Source of the DNA: Annona cherimola
Taxonomy: Eukaryota > Streptophyta > Magnoliopsida > Magnoliales > Annonaceae
DNA length: 64,000 nt
Direction: 5' to 3'
NCBI GenBank assembly: GCA_030490835.1
Contig: CM059973.1
Location: forward strand, 50,410,008-50,474,007
Positions 24,109 through 37,789 of this stretch are shown piece by piece. Under the pieces are notes generated by a model. It ran no database searches and was not told the origin of the DNA. It saw nothing but the letters and a program-made list of their open reading frames with translations. The translations under genes and the position numbers were made by a program. Position 1 is the stretch's first letter, and each line of letters opens with the position of its first letter.

Positions 24109-25334
24109 CATAGTTCCCTCAAAATAAACACAATCCTTTACATCCTGCCTTTCATATATCTGTCTTTGGTTTGGAAAAACCAAACGTGAGTACTAATTTA
24201 ATAAACAAGCATTATCATTTTCAAGCAAATTTTTTGTATAAACATTTTCAAGTAGACAAACTCATTCCCAATATGGGCATTTCATAAATAATATCAGTGC
24301 ATCATTATCAAACATGACATGAACATCCTAGCGATGGTACACTAGCCAGTAACCACCACATCATCTTGCTTCCATTTCAGGAAGGGCGCCGCCGGCCATT
24401 CGCTTATGTTAGCAGCAACTTAGTCACAATAGAAGGGGTCAACTGGTTACACCTCTAAAGTGGACCTAGTTCCTTATGTACCATGATCATAGAAATGCTA
24501 GTATGCTTTTCAAGGATAGAAAAACTGAACAATCATTTCTAATACAATTTTAATGAAGCAGTTATTCAAGTCAATTCGCAGAGTTATAGGAGTGATCATC
24601 CTTAAATAATTTTAAAAGCATTTAAATAAAATAGGTTGCAATATATTGTCAATATTTGAGAAAGCAACTTTTCAAGGATTTTGCTTACTTACCTGTAGTA
24701 ATCAACTTGTGTCTTTCATTTTTTCTTTGCATTTTCCTATACAAAAGAAAAAGGACCATTTTTCATGTTTACATAATTTCTGTGCTTGCATGGCTTGTCT
24801 TTTCATATACTCAAATACACATGTCTTAGGGTTTTCTAGCCTACATGGGTTTATATTAGGCTAATCTTAAACCAACCTTTTCTTCAAGATTGGCACCATC
24901 TTTCCTAAGTCCCCATATATGTATAGTTTATAATTTTAATACACAATTATTCAACTCATTTTAACATCTTTGTGTAGGGTATAATTGTTTAGTCATTCAA
25001 AAGATCAATTTATGATCTATAACAACTATGTTTGAACCCAATATATTAGAAATTTCACCTTTACCCATGGTACTTGTCCATAACCTATTGCAACCAATCC
25101 TATGTCATACATACACATACACATCTAGTTAATCTCGATGGTTCATCATTTCCTTCATTCAACACTTAGTGTGCTAACTTTGGTAATCATTTAAGACATT
25201 TTATTTATGGTCTATGGCAAGTTATACATAATTCAAAAATTTTGAAATTACTTAGCATTTTCAAAACAGCCCCTCACATTCTCATTTTCACTCATATAGT
25301 TACATTTTATCCCCCATTACTCCTTCATCATACA
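24109..25334 (-). mobile_element. Antisense Gypsy LTR, piece 2
   Basis: Continuation of 15228-15566 after Copia-1. The stretch 'ggaaaaaccaaacgtgagtactaatttaataaacaagc' (24172-24209) parallels the reverse complement of the region near 28925-28965 of the plus-strand solo LTR. The block 24380-24410 with 'gggcgccgccggcc' parallels its GC-rich block near 28615-28630. No convincing ORF; 24646-24864 is compositional. Confidence 0.5.
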
Positions 25335-28300
25335 TGTAGTACCCAGACCCAAGTAGGACTCATATAATTGCATTTAAGGTGTAATTATGATTTATGTGTG
25401 AATTGATTGAATTTTGGATGATTTTCATGAATTTATGAATTTTTACAACTAGGGTTTGCAAATAAGAAAGATGATTAAGATTAATCGCCGAAGCCCGATA
25501 TGAATCAAGATTACTAATGAGGCTTAAGAAGGATTAGCAGGTGCTAATGTGGCATGAATAATTATTTTAATTTTCATGATTTGATTAATGAAGATTAAAA
25601 TAGAAATTATGAAATTGCGTTGAAAATTATAGAAAATTCATAACTTTACGCCTATAAGGCGAAATGAGATGAAATTTTAAAGGCAAGCTCATGATTTTGG
25701 GCTCAACCTTATTTTAGATTGGATTAAGGAATGAGTGATGAGATTAAAGTGATAATTATTTATTTTTAATCTCACACTCTAAGGATATTTTTAAATGTTC
25801 ATAACTTGACGTAGAAACGTCGGTTTGAAATGAAATTTGAAACGATGGAATAAAATTATAAAATTTATGTAATGAGTGGATTTGATTAAGTTAATTACCA
25901 TGAAAAAATTTTTAATTAGAAAAAGGTACCTAGCATTGACTTTGTATACCTAGACTACCATAGCATTTAATAAAAAGCATTTTAGAAAATGACATATTTA
26001 AATGTTATGCAAGGTGTCAATTTTTGAATGGATTGAGCTAAATTTTTAAGCATTTTTTAATGGTAAAATTAATGGAAAATTCAAGGATTAAATGCCTTGG
26101 TTAAATGCCTAAACACTAGCTCAAAGTGGAGCATAGATCATGTGGCATCAAGGTGGACGTCCAAAGGCAATAAGGGCATAAAATGTGGATTTTTAAAATC
26201 CTAAAAAATATATCTAAGCTGCCTAATACCTAGGGGAAGTAAATGGACACTTAAATGTGTGGAAAAATTGGCATGAAAATGTCAATACCTAGCTAAAAAG
26301 GGGACGTCCAAGGGTGGACAGCAATGCACCCCTTAAATGTGTGATTTTTGATGATTTTTGATAATTATTAAATACAAATTTTACTTGGTTATAAAAATAC
26401 CATGTCATCAAGGGATAAGGTAAAAATAAATTACCCTCATGACATGTGGAAAATGGGTCCCACTAGCTGGTTAAAAAATCATAAAATGGGAGATATGCTT
26501 GAAACGTGCACATAAGAAGAAGGGGGAGGAAATTTTTCAAAAATTGCTAAGTAAGAGCAACTGTTGGGCACGTCCACAACCAGCAAGGGGAAGGAGAAAA
26601 GGAGAAGAAAAAGAGGAAGAAAAAGGAGGAGAAAAAGAAGAGGAGCCAAGCAAGTCAAGTTGGATTCAAGTTAGGGTTGATTCAAGTAAGTGAAATCTAT
26701 GTTTTGAATTACCTAAATCAAGTTTTTCTCTCTCAATTCATGAGCCATGAATATGGTTCATAAATAAATCTAAAAGGCTGAGTTATGATGCCTTAATATG
26801 GGGATTGAATTATTTTTGAAAGATTTAAATGAGATCAAGAGTTCAAGAGAGTGAAAATGAAAGTTTAAGTTGGATTTTGAGATGAAAGCTAACTTGAAAA
26901 ATCTCAAAACCCTAAACTAAGTTGCTGTATGATTTAAGAATGTTTATTTAGATGTAATTTATGTTCTTTTGAATTACATATGATGATTTAAGCATTTGTT
27001 GATGATTTTAGCAAATATGAAACCCTAAGTTTCAAGAAAGACCTAATTTTTCCATTTTTGGGTTAAAAATGATACAAGGGAATTCTTAAATTATTTATGG
27101 ATGAATTTTAGGGTAAAGTAACCTAAATTAAGGATCCTTTGGACAACCTAAGTAGGCTGAAAGATTTTACCCTAAATCTGATTTTTTTAGGGTATGCATG
27201 TGGGACGTCCAAAAGGGGGCCAAAACGGATGATTTTCATATGATTTTTGTTGCTTTTTGTAATGAAATTATTTATGATTGTTATAGAGGTTAAAATATCC
27301 TATGTTTTAGGTACTTTGAGTTTCCAAAAGAGTTTGAAGAGATTAGCCCTAAATCTGATTTTATGGACATATGATTGGACACGTCAAAATAGGTTAAATG
27401 GATACCCTATATGCATGAATATGTTGCTGTTATGGAAACCAAAGAATTATGAATTTTAAATATGTGATAATACCCTAAATTTGGGTTAAGAAAATCATGT
27501 TTAGTTTCTGAAAATTATGACTTAAAAATCTGTTATGATTTAAGTCATGAAAGAGGCATTAAAATGATGAAAAATGAGTCTTAACATGGCTGTTTTGGAA
27601 ATCAGTGATAAATGGATTAAAAATTTGAAATTAAACCCTAAAGTATATGATAATTAAGGGTTTTAATGATGATGAAAATGGGTGGAAGTCGCTGTGTTAA
27701 GAAAATTTAAAAAACACATAATATATGTGTTGTATGTTGAACATATGTGAAGCATAGGTGTAAATGGATGATATGTGATTTATGTGAACTTGCTAAAATG
27801 CAAAATATGCATGAAAATGTGATAACATGCATGAGGAAGTTTCAGTATGAATAAGAATTAATTATCTCAATTTTTGAGATTTATTTATGAAGCTTGAAAC
27901 GTCACTTATATGCCTACAATGAGCATAGACGTAAGAAAAATAGAATATGCATGAAAAATGGTTAATGAGAGATATAAATCTCCATATGTTGAGATATGAA
28001 TGTATGTTATGTTTTTACCCTAAATATGGGATTAAAACACAAGTATGAAATGAATGCTATGATGCACAAGTGCCTGTCATGTATGTATGATCGACTTGAA
28101 AGTCCAAGTTAATTATGAATGATATGAATTATGGAATTGAAAAACTAAGTGAATGCAAGCAAATGGCTTGTTTTGAATGAAATGTTATGTTTATGTATAG
28201 GCAAAGGCAAAGAGGTTAACGATGAGGAAAGCTAAGTGAGCAAGGTAAGCAAGCAGTTTTATAAAATATTTTGTTTTATCAAATGTGATAAAATGCTTAT

Positions 28301-29340
28301 CAATGATGTTCTAACTATTTAAATGAGTTAGCAAATGAATGATTTCAATTCTTTATAAGTTGTTTAAAGATGGTCATTCTTTGTCTAAATGAGTGTTGAA
28401 ATATTATTTCTATTAAAATAAATGAATTGTTTACTGCTTTTTAAGTACTTATGTTAAATGATAAGTTCATGATTTATGAATGAAAAATCATGCTAGCATG
28501 TCAAGTTCATGTTTATGAAAGAAGCATGTGCACAAAAGCATGAGGTCCACCTCAAAGGTGTGAGCGGACCGAATGTCCCCCTTTGGCGCAGCCAAGTCGC
28601 TAAGGAGGCCGAGGCCCGGTGGCGCCTCCCTGGATTGGGAGAGAGGATGAAAGTGGATGGTTGCCTAGCTAGCTTCTATCCAAAGGAATGTCATGATTTT
28701 AAATAATGCATCGCATTATTTATGACATACCCTGGATGGGTATGAGAAGCATGTTTTAAGATATACCCTTGAGTGGATATAAAGTGGCTTTCCATGAATG
28801 GTTTATGAAAAGGTTTCTACTCCATCGGTGTTGATCACTTGGTAAGTGTCTTCAATCGAATGGAGAGAAATGCATTTATATGATTTGCCTTGAAAATGAA
28901 TTGCCTAAAAACCTTATAGCTTTCTTATTGAGTTTCGACTCATAGTTTTGTTTCCCACATCCTAAAGACAAGTGAAGAGGAGAACCATGTAAGGAGCACA
29001 GGTGGAGATTCAAGGAAAAAAATAAATTTCTACAAATTCTTGTTATAGAACTCTGTGATATGTATGGTTATATGTTAATGAAACTGTTGATGAATTGAAT
29101 GTTGTATAAGGATGTTGTTAGGCTTATGACTATGTGATGATTATGACTATAAATAGAAAAAAAATTTACGGTCAAGTATTGAGAATGATTTATCGTGAAA
29201 TGATTTAAACTCTTAAAGAGTTAGGAAAAAAGGGAGAAATATCCGAAGAGCTCGCCAAGTGACAGGGCAACAATCTTGATCATGCTTACCAATCGATTGA
29301 TCTTAGAGTAAGGTTATGACGCTCGGATTGGGGCTCCACA
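25335..29340 (+). mobile_element. 4.0 kb Gypsy solo LTR with perfect TSD
   Basis: It begins TGTAGTACCC and ends GGGGCTCCACA. It is flanked by identical ATACA at 25330-25334 and 29341-29345. No internal retrotransposon sequence and no second LTR are present, so it is a solo LTR left by recombination. The length and the 'gagtttcgactcat' block near 28930 before the 3' end suggest a Tekay/Del-type LTR read on the plus strand (inference). It contains no supported gene; the Glu/Lys-rich ORF at 26499-26693 is purine-biased LTR sequence. Confidence 0.8.
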
Positions 29341-31119
29341 ATACATATACGTTTAGAAGGCAATTAAAGTCCCTTAAACTAATTAGTTTATAACAGAATT
29401 TTTTCCACCTACTAATGGATGTCCCCACCATATATGTGTTTAAAATTCTATTTTTCCATTTTCATTTTTATATTTATCTTCCATAACAGCCACATACCCC
29501 TATATTTTACTAAGTTTCATGATCATATTTGCATGTTAATACAACATACAAAAAATTTTAAAATCAACAACTACCCTTGCTATCATTAACCCTTGATTGC
29601 ACCCTTTCCTAACATACATATAATATAATGATCAAAATAAGTTTAAACAAAAAAATTTCCTTCAATTATCACTTACTTTGAACTAATTAATATAAAACAG
29701 AAATTTTTTTTCCATCTGATATTGGACGTCCACACCATACATAGATGCATATCTATATATTAACTACTACTTATTAGTAGAATTCCTAACCCAATATCCT
29801 TCTTAACATAAAACCAAGTGATAAAATTAAATAAACTACTTGGAATAAATTTTAACGTCCTCAGCTCTAAATAGTAGTGTTTAAATTAATTCACACATAT
29901 CCTTCTGCCCACTTTTACTCATTAATAATGATCTTATTAACTTTAAAGAATTTTTTTCCAATTCACGTCACCATAAAAGGATAAATAGATAGTTAAATAA
30001 CATGAAACAAACCTGCATGAAACTAGAGGTATTATAAAAATCTTAACGTGAAGAAAGAGAAGAATGCCTACAACCTGATCACATTGACTTGCTTCTCCTT
30101 CTTCCTTCTTGAATTATTTTGGAAAGACATGCCTTATCCAATTCTTTCTTCATGCCCTTTTGTCCCTCCTCTTTTTCTTTTTTCTTATTTCAAGTTGTTG
30201 CTTGTGCTGAACATCCAAGGTGGCCTGCTGAATTTTTTCTAAGTATTGTAACTAAGAACGTTCTTTACTGCCCTCCATCCCTCTACTTATAATTATCTGA
30301 GTTTAACCCCTTTAATTGCCACCTATTATATTGGTTTAATTTAATTTTAAAAAAAATTCATATTTATTTGCTGCTCAATTTTGGTCCATCCAGCTATCCA
30401 TATTGTTGCCTCATTTATTATTATAATCATCACATTTTCTGCATTAAAACTGGACCATGCATTTGCCTTGATCCAAGCCGTTGATCGTTGTCCCATTTCC
30501 CAAGCTGATCACGTCCAATCTAGTTGTATCTCCATGTGATTTTCTTGCCATTTTTATTTTTAAAAAATCTGCCCTAATTTACCTCCTTTGGGCACCTCAA
30601 GGTTGAGTTTCACAAGTCAATGTTTACTTTTTGTTTTATTAATGATAAGTTGCTTTTTTAAAAAATTAAAAGAACCCATCCTTGACTGTATTGGGATTTA
30701 GGGTTCTCTAATGAAGTTTAACATAATCTACTCCATTCATAATGTAGGACATGGTGACATGAGTTTACCCTCAAAATTTCATGTGAATCCACCTTATATA
30801 CCTCAAGTTAGGAATTTATCAATTAATAACCTAACTTATCAAATAGTAAATCAATAATAATAAAAAAAGGACATGGAAAGGTGGATTTAATGAACATGCC
30901 ACTTAAGCATTCTCTACTTTATTTTTGTCTTTTTATGCTTAGTTCATTTTTTTGTCCTTTTGTACACGCTTTTCCAAGTTAAGCAAGAGTGATTAACTTG
31001 ATCATCTTGCTTAATCATTTTTCCTAATCTCATTCATCTAACTCAAGACATGTAATTAATCATTATATAATTTCTAATTTACATTTATTGGTCTCAAAAT
31101 GTCCTGAATTTCACAGCAC
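29341..31119 (-). mobile_element. Antisense Gypsy LTR, piece 3 (5' end)
   Basis: AT-rich sequence between the solo LTR and the resumption of Copia-3. Reading on the minus strand it would start TGTGAAATTCAGGACATTTTGAGACC at 31119, comparable to TGTGAGGACC at 1469. With pieces 1 and 2 it makes an LTR of about 3.3 kb once the two insertions are removed. The flanks in Copia-3 (AGACC left, GCACC right) match at only three of five bases, so the boundary is tentative. Confidence 0.45.
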
Positions 31120-33266
31120 CACTTTCTTCATGATCTTCCATCTCATAGAGAGAAACATCCTTGTTAATCTCACCCTTACTTGGAAAATTAATCTCTAAGA
31201 ATGTGAGCTTATGATTCAATCTCAATTATACTTCCATCCTCATGCTAGTTTATGAACACGTACCTTTTAGAGTATTCAGAGTATCTAATAAAAATACATT
31301 TCTTTCTTCTTGGGGTTAATTTATTATATTTTTGAATTTGTCGACCCCCATGGTCGCAAGTTGCTTAAATCAAGTTTTCGGCATGTCTGTGGTTCATAAG
31401 TAGTGGCAGTGACTGGCTGGGAGGGCACAAGGTTGAGTACGTGTGCAGTTATCATCAATGCATCTACCTAATAGGATATTGGAAGATTTGATTGTGTCAT
31501 TATAGACCTTACCATATCTAGTAGGATCCTGTTTCTTGTCTCAGCAATACCATTTTGTTGTGGAGTTTCAAGAATAATCAGTTCTTAACCATACTTGTGT
31601 AGTGCCAAAGCATTCTAATGCTTCTAACTTATAAAAGATTAGGAAAATGTGACCAAATCGCATATAATCACCTATGAAAGTGACGAAATATGAGGCTCCA
31701 TGCCTTTCCCTTACATTCATTGCACCATAGATGTCAAAATGGACCAACTACAATAGAAAATCAACTTTGGTTGTTTTGCTAAATGGTTTCCTTGTTGCTT
31801 TTACCACTAGAAAATGTTCAAAGTAGATAGATTGATTTTAGCGAGTGGACCAAGAAAGTCTTCTCTAGCTAACCTATTCGTTCTGTCTCGTTCAATGTGA
31901 CCTAATCTAGTATGACATATGTTTTCATCAATATTTACATCAAAAGATAAAATAAATGAAAAGCAAACATCATGAGATATAAAAACATCATAATCAATGT
32001 CTAATATTACGAATCCATCTCTAATAAAACCAGAGCCATAAAAAGTTATTCCCAATCTAATGTCAATGAAATCATCATAAAAATTTAAAGAAAAACTCAA
32101 ATCTAAAAGAGATAAAATGTAGACTAAGTTGCACCGGATCTCTAAAGCATAAAGAACATCATGTAAGAGTAGGGTTCAGCCACACACAACTCAACTTTGT
32201 GGGTTCATATTCCTTTAACTTTAATTTTAGAGTTATTTTCCACACAAATCCACCTTTTCCCTGTTGGGACTTCGTGATACTCCATGAATGTTCCTCAGTC
32301 CTTAGTTACATGGTCCATTTCTCCTGAGTTTACAGTCCACAAATGATGCAATTCAGTTAACATAACCGAGCTACAAACATAAATGGAAATGCGAAAATGT
32401 GTAAGGTTAGGCAATACCTTCTTTGGTTTAGTATAATCACAAGAGAAGTATCCTAACTTGGTAAAATTGTAGCATTTAACTTTGGTCATGTCCCTCTTTT
32501 TACTCCATACTTGCCCTACTTGTATCGGGCCTTCTTAGCCTCTTGTGGGCCTTGATCGTCCTTCCCATTTTTATTGAAGAACTTCTGATTTCTCTTTCTC
32601 TTGAAACCTGAAGTCTCATACGGTTTGGAACCAGCAATATATGCTTGTCTAGAGAAGGATTTTACAACCTCTAGACACTCATCGTCTAGTTCCAAGTGAC
32701 ACGCAAGATCATCAAAAGTCTTAATGGTGACATTGTGCATTATGTTAACCTTCACATTTTCCCAATCATCGTGAAGGGACCTAAAAACCACTTGCACCTG
32801 CTGCTCAGCTGTGAGAACATGCATACTGACTTAAGTTCTCGAATCATGTTTGACTTGTCTTGAAGATACTACCTCATAGTATAGTCAAGACACTTTTTTT
32901 AAGTGACAAATTTGATAGTGAGCCTCCTCACTTTTGTAGCAGAGGCACCTACAAATTTTTCTTTCAAAGCAATCCACATAACCTGAGCTGTGATGTATTA
33001 TTCAAATTCACATATCAAATTGTCCTATATACTGCTCAGCAATGTGATGCGAGCAACACATTATTCCTCTTATAAGACTGGTAAGCCTCATGATCTCTTC
33101 TATGTTGAGTAATGTTTCTACACTCGGGTTCAATCATGATGTTCATTAACACTTCCAATGCCTCCTGGTCTTTTAAGAGATACTGGACCTTACAATGCCA
33201 GATATTATAGTTATTGTCATTAAGTTTTTCACCTTTATTCAAATTAGCAACAATCATTTTGATCAC
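31120..33266 (-). pseudogene. Copia-3 gag, protease and integrase remnant
   Basis: Gag lies at 33036-33266 (LNDNNYNIWHCKVQYLL) and 32516-32824 (EQQVQVVFRSLHDDWENVK, then a basic tail). A degenerate knuckle and protease are at 32295-32489, where VNSGEMDHVT is a mutated form of the usual DSGATDHV. The pre-integrase CHTRLGHIERDR is near 31890, and an integrase remnant with the QQNG-like block is near 31545-31565. The element continues at 15227-13450. All frames are broken. The family differs from Copia-1/2 in gag and protease sequence. Confidence 0.75.
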
Positions 33267-34384
33267 ATTAGCAATTAGTTGTCTATAAGGAATATCGTCA
33301 CATAATTAATACTAGTATGAATATTATTTATCACAAAAGACTGACGAGTTAATGGTAAAACAACACAAGAAACAAATTTGAAAGTTCAATATGTTCCCAA
33401 TCATCATTTGTTTCATAAGTGTTGGGCTATCATTAATTCAGTTCGATCATGCTAAATTTTAGTTCTAAGTGAGAATTCCTTTAAATCCTACCAACTTAGG
33501 AACTCCCACTCAAAAGAAGTTTTCTATTTTAAAATGACTTATAAGATAAAACTTTTATCTATTCACTCAAGTGTTATTAAATTTTATACACACTTTCTTT
33601 GGTTAGCCAAGTAAGAAGTTGGTTTGTGGGAGGCTTCTCACTTTTGCAAGGTCCTAATTAAATAACTACAAGTCTACTAAGCACCGTAGTAACCTCTAAC
33701 CTAAACACCTGCAACTGGTCATGTCATAAAACTTTAGTTCAGATCACAAGTGAATATTGAAAAAGGAAAAGGTCTAATAAATTTTAAAAAATATAGAAAT
33801 CCTCATTTGTTACACATAATAGAGCATAATATCCTTAATTTTCTTCTACAAAATGGTTTTTAATTACCCCTACCCACACTTTAGCAGCATCACTTCAAGG
33901 GGGTGGATTGGTTTGTGCTTAGGACTTTGTCTATAACCCTTTCTAACCAAAAAGAATTCTTTCTAGCGTTGGCTTTTGTAAGTTTTACATTGCGTAAATT
34001 GCAATAGGATAGATAGAATGGTTGATCTGTTGATCTCTAAAGTGATCCTGCGCTTTTTCTCATTTTTTAATGTATAAAAGCCATCAAAAATAGTTTTGAA
34101 TAACTCACTTCTCCCTTTAAGGATTATCTTTTCTGTTCTCATCATTTCTGGTAAGGAGTTAATGAAGTCATACAACTTTTATTTCAGGAACAATTTTATG
34201 CCTCTAAATTAATCATTCTATGAACATTTTCATAACCCAAGAGTATTCATAGAGGGTGTGTTTTGGATTCATCTTATGTTCCAGAAGTCTTTAATGGTGA
34301 GTGCTTGAATGTCTTTAAGCTCAGCCTTAAATTTGTCAAATAAGGAGCAACCATCATTTATTTTCTATCTATTTTTCCACCAAC
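33267..34384. other. No gene; probable upstream part of Copia-3
   Basis: AT-rich sequence with no initiator-tRNA PBS and no LTR boundary that I can define. A 70-codon minus-strand ORF (33963-34175) has no recognised motif. It most likely contains the leader and degraded 5' LTR of Copia-3. Confidence 0.35.
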
Positions 34385-35030
34385 CTTATATCATGTTTAA
34401 CACGAGATTTCATCACTAAATCGAGAAGGAGCGACATCTACTTACCTCGATCATGACTTCGCCCAAATACAACAACCCTAGACTCAGATCTCCGGGATTT
34501 CAAGCTTTCTTGAGGTGAATTAGGGATCTTCAAGGTAATTTGACATGATTTTTTTTATTAGGGAGGTTTAGGGCTAGATCGAGGTCGGGAAGAAAGAGGG
34601 AAAGGGAGGTCAAGAATGCAGGAAACAAGAGAAAGAAGAAGGAATGAGATGGGTCGCGCTTTTGCTCCCCTTAAGAGCGCTCTTGTCAAAATGGGCTGGG
34701 CTCAAGCACAGGTCGAGCCCAATCACTGTTTGCGACTAGCTTTCCCACTAATACAACTTAGTAAATTAAAAATTTCTCAGGGGAGGCTGCCCACTTGACC
34801 CCCGCGACCTAACCGGGTAGGTCGAACCTCATACCTACTCTGTAAGGTGAAAGGTAGTCGTAGTGCCCAAAAATGGCGTGTCAATCATACACCTATCAAT
34901 CTATGCCCAATAAATCATATCATAACCGAGTTATGGAACTATAGAAATCTGCTCATATCCCAACATGCTCGTAAATGGTGTCTCATATAACCCAATGTGC
35001 TAGGATCATAGAACATGCATATATGCATTA
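34385..35030 (-). mobile_element. Antisense Gypsy LTR fragment
   Basis: Collinear with 727-1370. Both carry 'tttcatcactaaatcgagaagg', 'cgacatctacttacctcgatc', a C-rich tract ending 'ccgcgacct.accgggtaggtcgaacc' and 'gtagtcgtagtgccc'. It is cut at 35031 by the Copia-2 LTR. The rest of this LTR does not reappear on the far side of Copia-2, consistent with the deletion there. Confidence 0.6.
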
Positions 35031-36688
35031 TGTTGGTCTCGAGTTTATGACAATAACCCAAGAGGGGAGGGGTGAATTGAGTATTTTAAAATTCTTTACT
35101 TAAACAGAAATTTCCCCATTTTCCCTTAATGAAATAAATAGTGAATATGGAAAGAAATAAAGCAATAAAAGGCAGATAAGCAAGCCATAGCAAGAGACAC
35201 AGTTTTATAGTGGTTCGGGCAACTTTCCCTACTCCACTCTTCTAAACTCACACCGTTGTGACTTGGGTTCCACTATTGGATATCAAATACAATTAGAGCA
35301 GCTGCTCTCTTCTAGATTCTAGCTCTAGGAGACTTGCATAAATATAGCACAAGTAGGTGACGAGTCACACTCAAGTTACAACACTACTTTGCCTTCACTT
35401 GGTTTCGATTTCCAATATCAAACCAAGTGGTAAACACAAATAATGAATTAACAGAAAGAATTACACTTTACAGTTTCGTATAGGCAGTTTGTAGCACGTG
35501 GAAGAACTTGTTGAGAGAGTAGAATGATCAGCAATGGAGTTTTCAGTAAGTTGTAGCACAATTCTTCACTTATGAGTTGGTGTAGATCACTTTAATACTA
35601 GAGAGAGTGGAAGGTAAGCTTATTGAATGCTTCTCTAACCCCTTGCACGTCCTCTTGGATGCTCTTTTATAATGTATGAGTAAATTTAAACGCTTAGTGG
35701 TAGGTAGTGCGCATTTAATGCGCCAACATTCAAATTTTTCCGACCATTGCGAACCAAGTCGCATGTTGAGTCGACTTGTTATGCGACTTCATCTAAGTCG
35801 CACAGTGGAGTCGACTTTGGATGCGATTTCGGTCTTCAGCTTCCACTTCAAATTCCATCTTTGGGTCGACTTGGTCTTGAACCTGACCCAAGTTGCAAGT
35901 GAGGTCGACTTCGGGTGCGACTTCACTATCCATTGAGCATACGTTGGAACTTAGGCTTCTTGCAAGTGATCTTGATACTTCATTTTTTTTTCTCTTTTAT
36001 CTTGTTCTTCAACTTATATCCTTGGTTTTCCTTGTTTAGTCTTAAGACTTATCATGATATTCTTCTCTTTGAGGGATTCTTCCTTGTGGCCTTGACTTTA
36101 TGGTGATTGTCCTTCTTGATTTTGACGTCCAAATCTTTAGTATATAGTTTTCCCTTAATAACACTTCAACTTTGAAGGATTCTGACATGACTAATTGCTC
36201 GAGTCGTTTGTCTGGGTCAACTTCAACTTCAACTTCACTCAAGTCATATCTGGAGTCGACTTGGGTTTGCGACTTCACCTAAGTCACAACCGGAGTCGAC
36301 TGCGGATGCGACTTCACCTGTCTTCGTGTCCAAATTCAAGTCTGGAACATTTAGTATGTTTGAAGTCGATTCTGGAGACGACTTAGGTCTGCGGCTTCAC
36401 CTAAGTCACAGGTGGACTTGACTTCGGATGCGACTTCATCTGTCTGAGTGCCTAATTTCAATGCTGGAACTTTTAATGCATCTGAAGTCAATTGTGGAGT
36501 CGACTTGGGGATCGACTTCACCTTAGCCGTGTCGACTTGGGATTGCGACTTGGTCTACTATGTTCTGAAACTTGAGTTTTTATCCTTTAACAAAGCTTAG
36601 CAAACCACATTAGTACCCAATTAATTCTCGAATTGAGTTGTTAATCATCAAAACATAAATTGTGCTTAATTTGCCTTGAATTCCAACA
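35031..36688 (-). repeat. Copia-2 3' LTR
   Basis: 1658 bp, TGTTGGTCTC..CCAACA. It has the same block order as Copia-1 LTRs ('gaggggtgaattg', 'tttatagtggttcgggcaa', one 50 bp unit, two hairpin arrays at about 35757-35930 and 36195-36551). It is more diverged from Copia-1 than the two Copia-1 LTRs are from each other. Confidence 0.85.
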
Positions 36689-37789
36689 ATCTCCCCTTTT
36701 TGATGATTGACAAAACCAATTTGAGATATACTTTTCATTTTCTTTCAAAAGTAATATATTATTCTTGTTTTGGTGTTTAGAACATACATATTGCATTGTC
36801 ATTGCATTCCAGGTTTAAATGGATCAAAACATCATTTTATGCTCAAACAAATTCATGTCAAATACATACAAACATTGCATTCCAAACATTCAATCATTGC
36901 AATTTCAAACATAACATAATTTGAAACAAAACATGTCATATCTTCAATCATTTGCATACAGTATGATTCAAAAAGAAAATGACCTATATGTACATGCTAT
37001 CCAAACCCAAAATAAACAAACTAAGTCCTAAACCTAGGACAACCCTCCCAAATCTCTCTCCTCTTTTTTGTCAAAGAATCAAAAAGGAGATAGGGGAATC
37101 AAGATTTTGAAAATTAGAATGCGGTGATTGGGTAGGAGGGAGAATGGATAGGTGGGATAGGTCGGATATGGGTTGATGAATAGAAAGATGAGAAAGCCTG
37201 AACAGTGGGTAGGCTCTCACAGATTCACCAAAGTAAGGATCAAGCTCAGGTAGACTCGGCACCGGGCGACCACGACTACTTTCCGACTTGAGTTTATACT
37301 TGATTGTTCTCAATTCTTGATCCATCCTGTCTTAGCGACTGTGTATCTCCATCATTGCCGTATATATCGCTACTAACTGCTGGGTAAGCGTACCCTCTAT
37401 CTGCTCAAGATAATCCCGGATAGCGTGAGCAGTTAGGTGAATGTGGATGAGGATCTAGAATCTGTGAACCTTGTGGAGAACATGATTTATATGACTATGG
37501 TGATGCGGGCTCAGCAGGTGCATGAGGTGGAGATGGAATCACCTCGGGCTATGGTGGTTGAGGTGGCTGCTCCCCCTCAGGGTGACCACCCGCTTCTTCA
37601 GGCTGATCTGCATGTCCCATCATCTCCCATAGTCGCTCAGCCTGGAATTCCTCCAGATTAATCTTCATTCAGGTCAAAAGAGCCCGGTTGATGGCATTTG
37701 TGGGCTTTAGGACCCGAATGGCTCCCTATCCAAATTGACCCCAAGGAAACTCATAATCTTGGTAATCCACATCCCATAAAGGCAAGATT

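Noticed and set aside
26499..26693. Lys/Glu-rich 64-codon ORF
   Set aside because: Purine-biased sequence inside a solo LTR; no start context or family.
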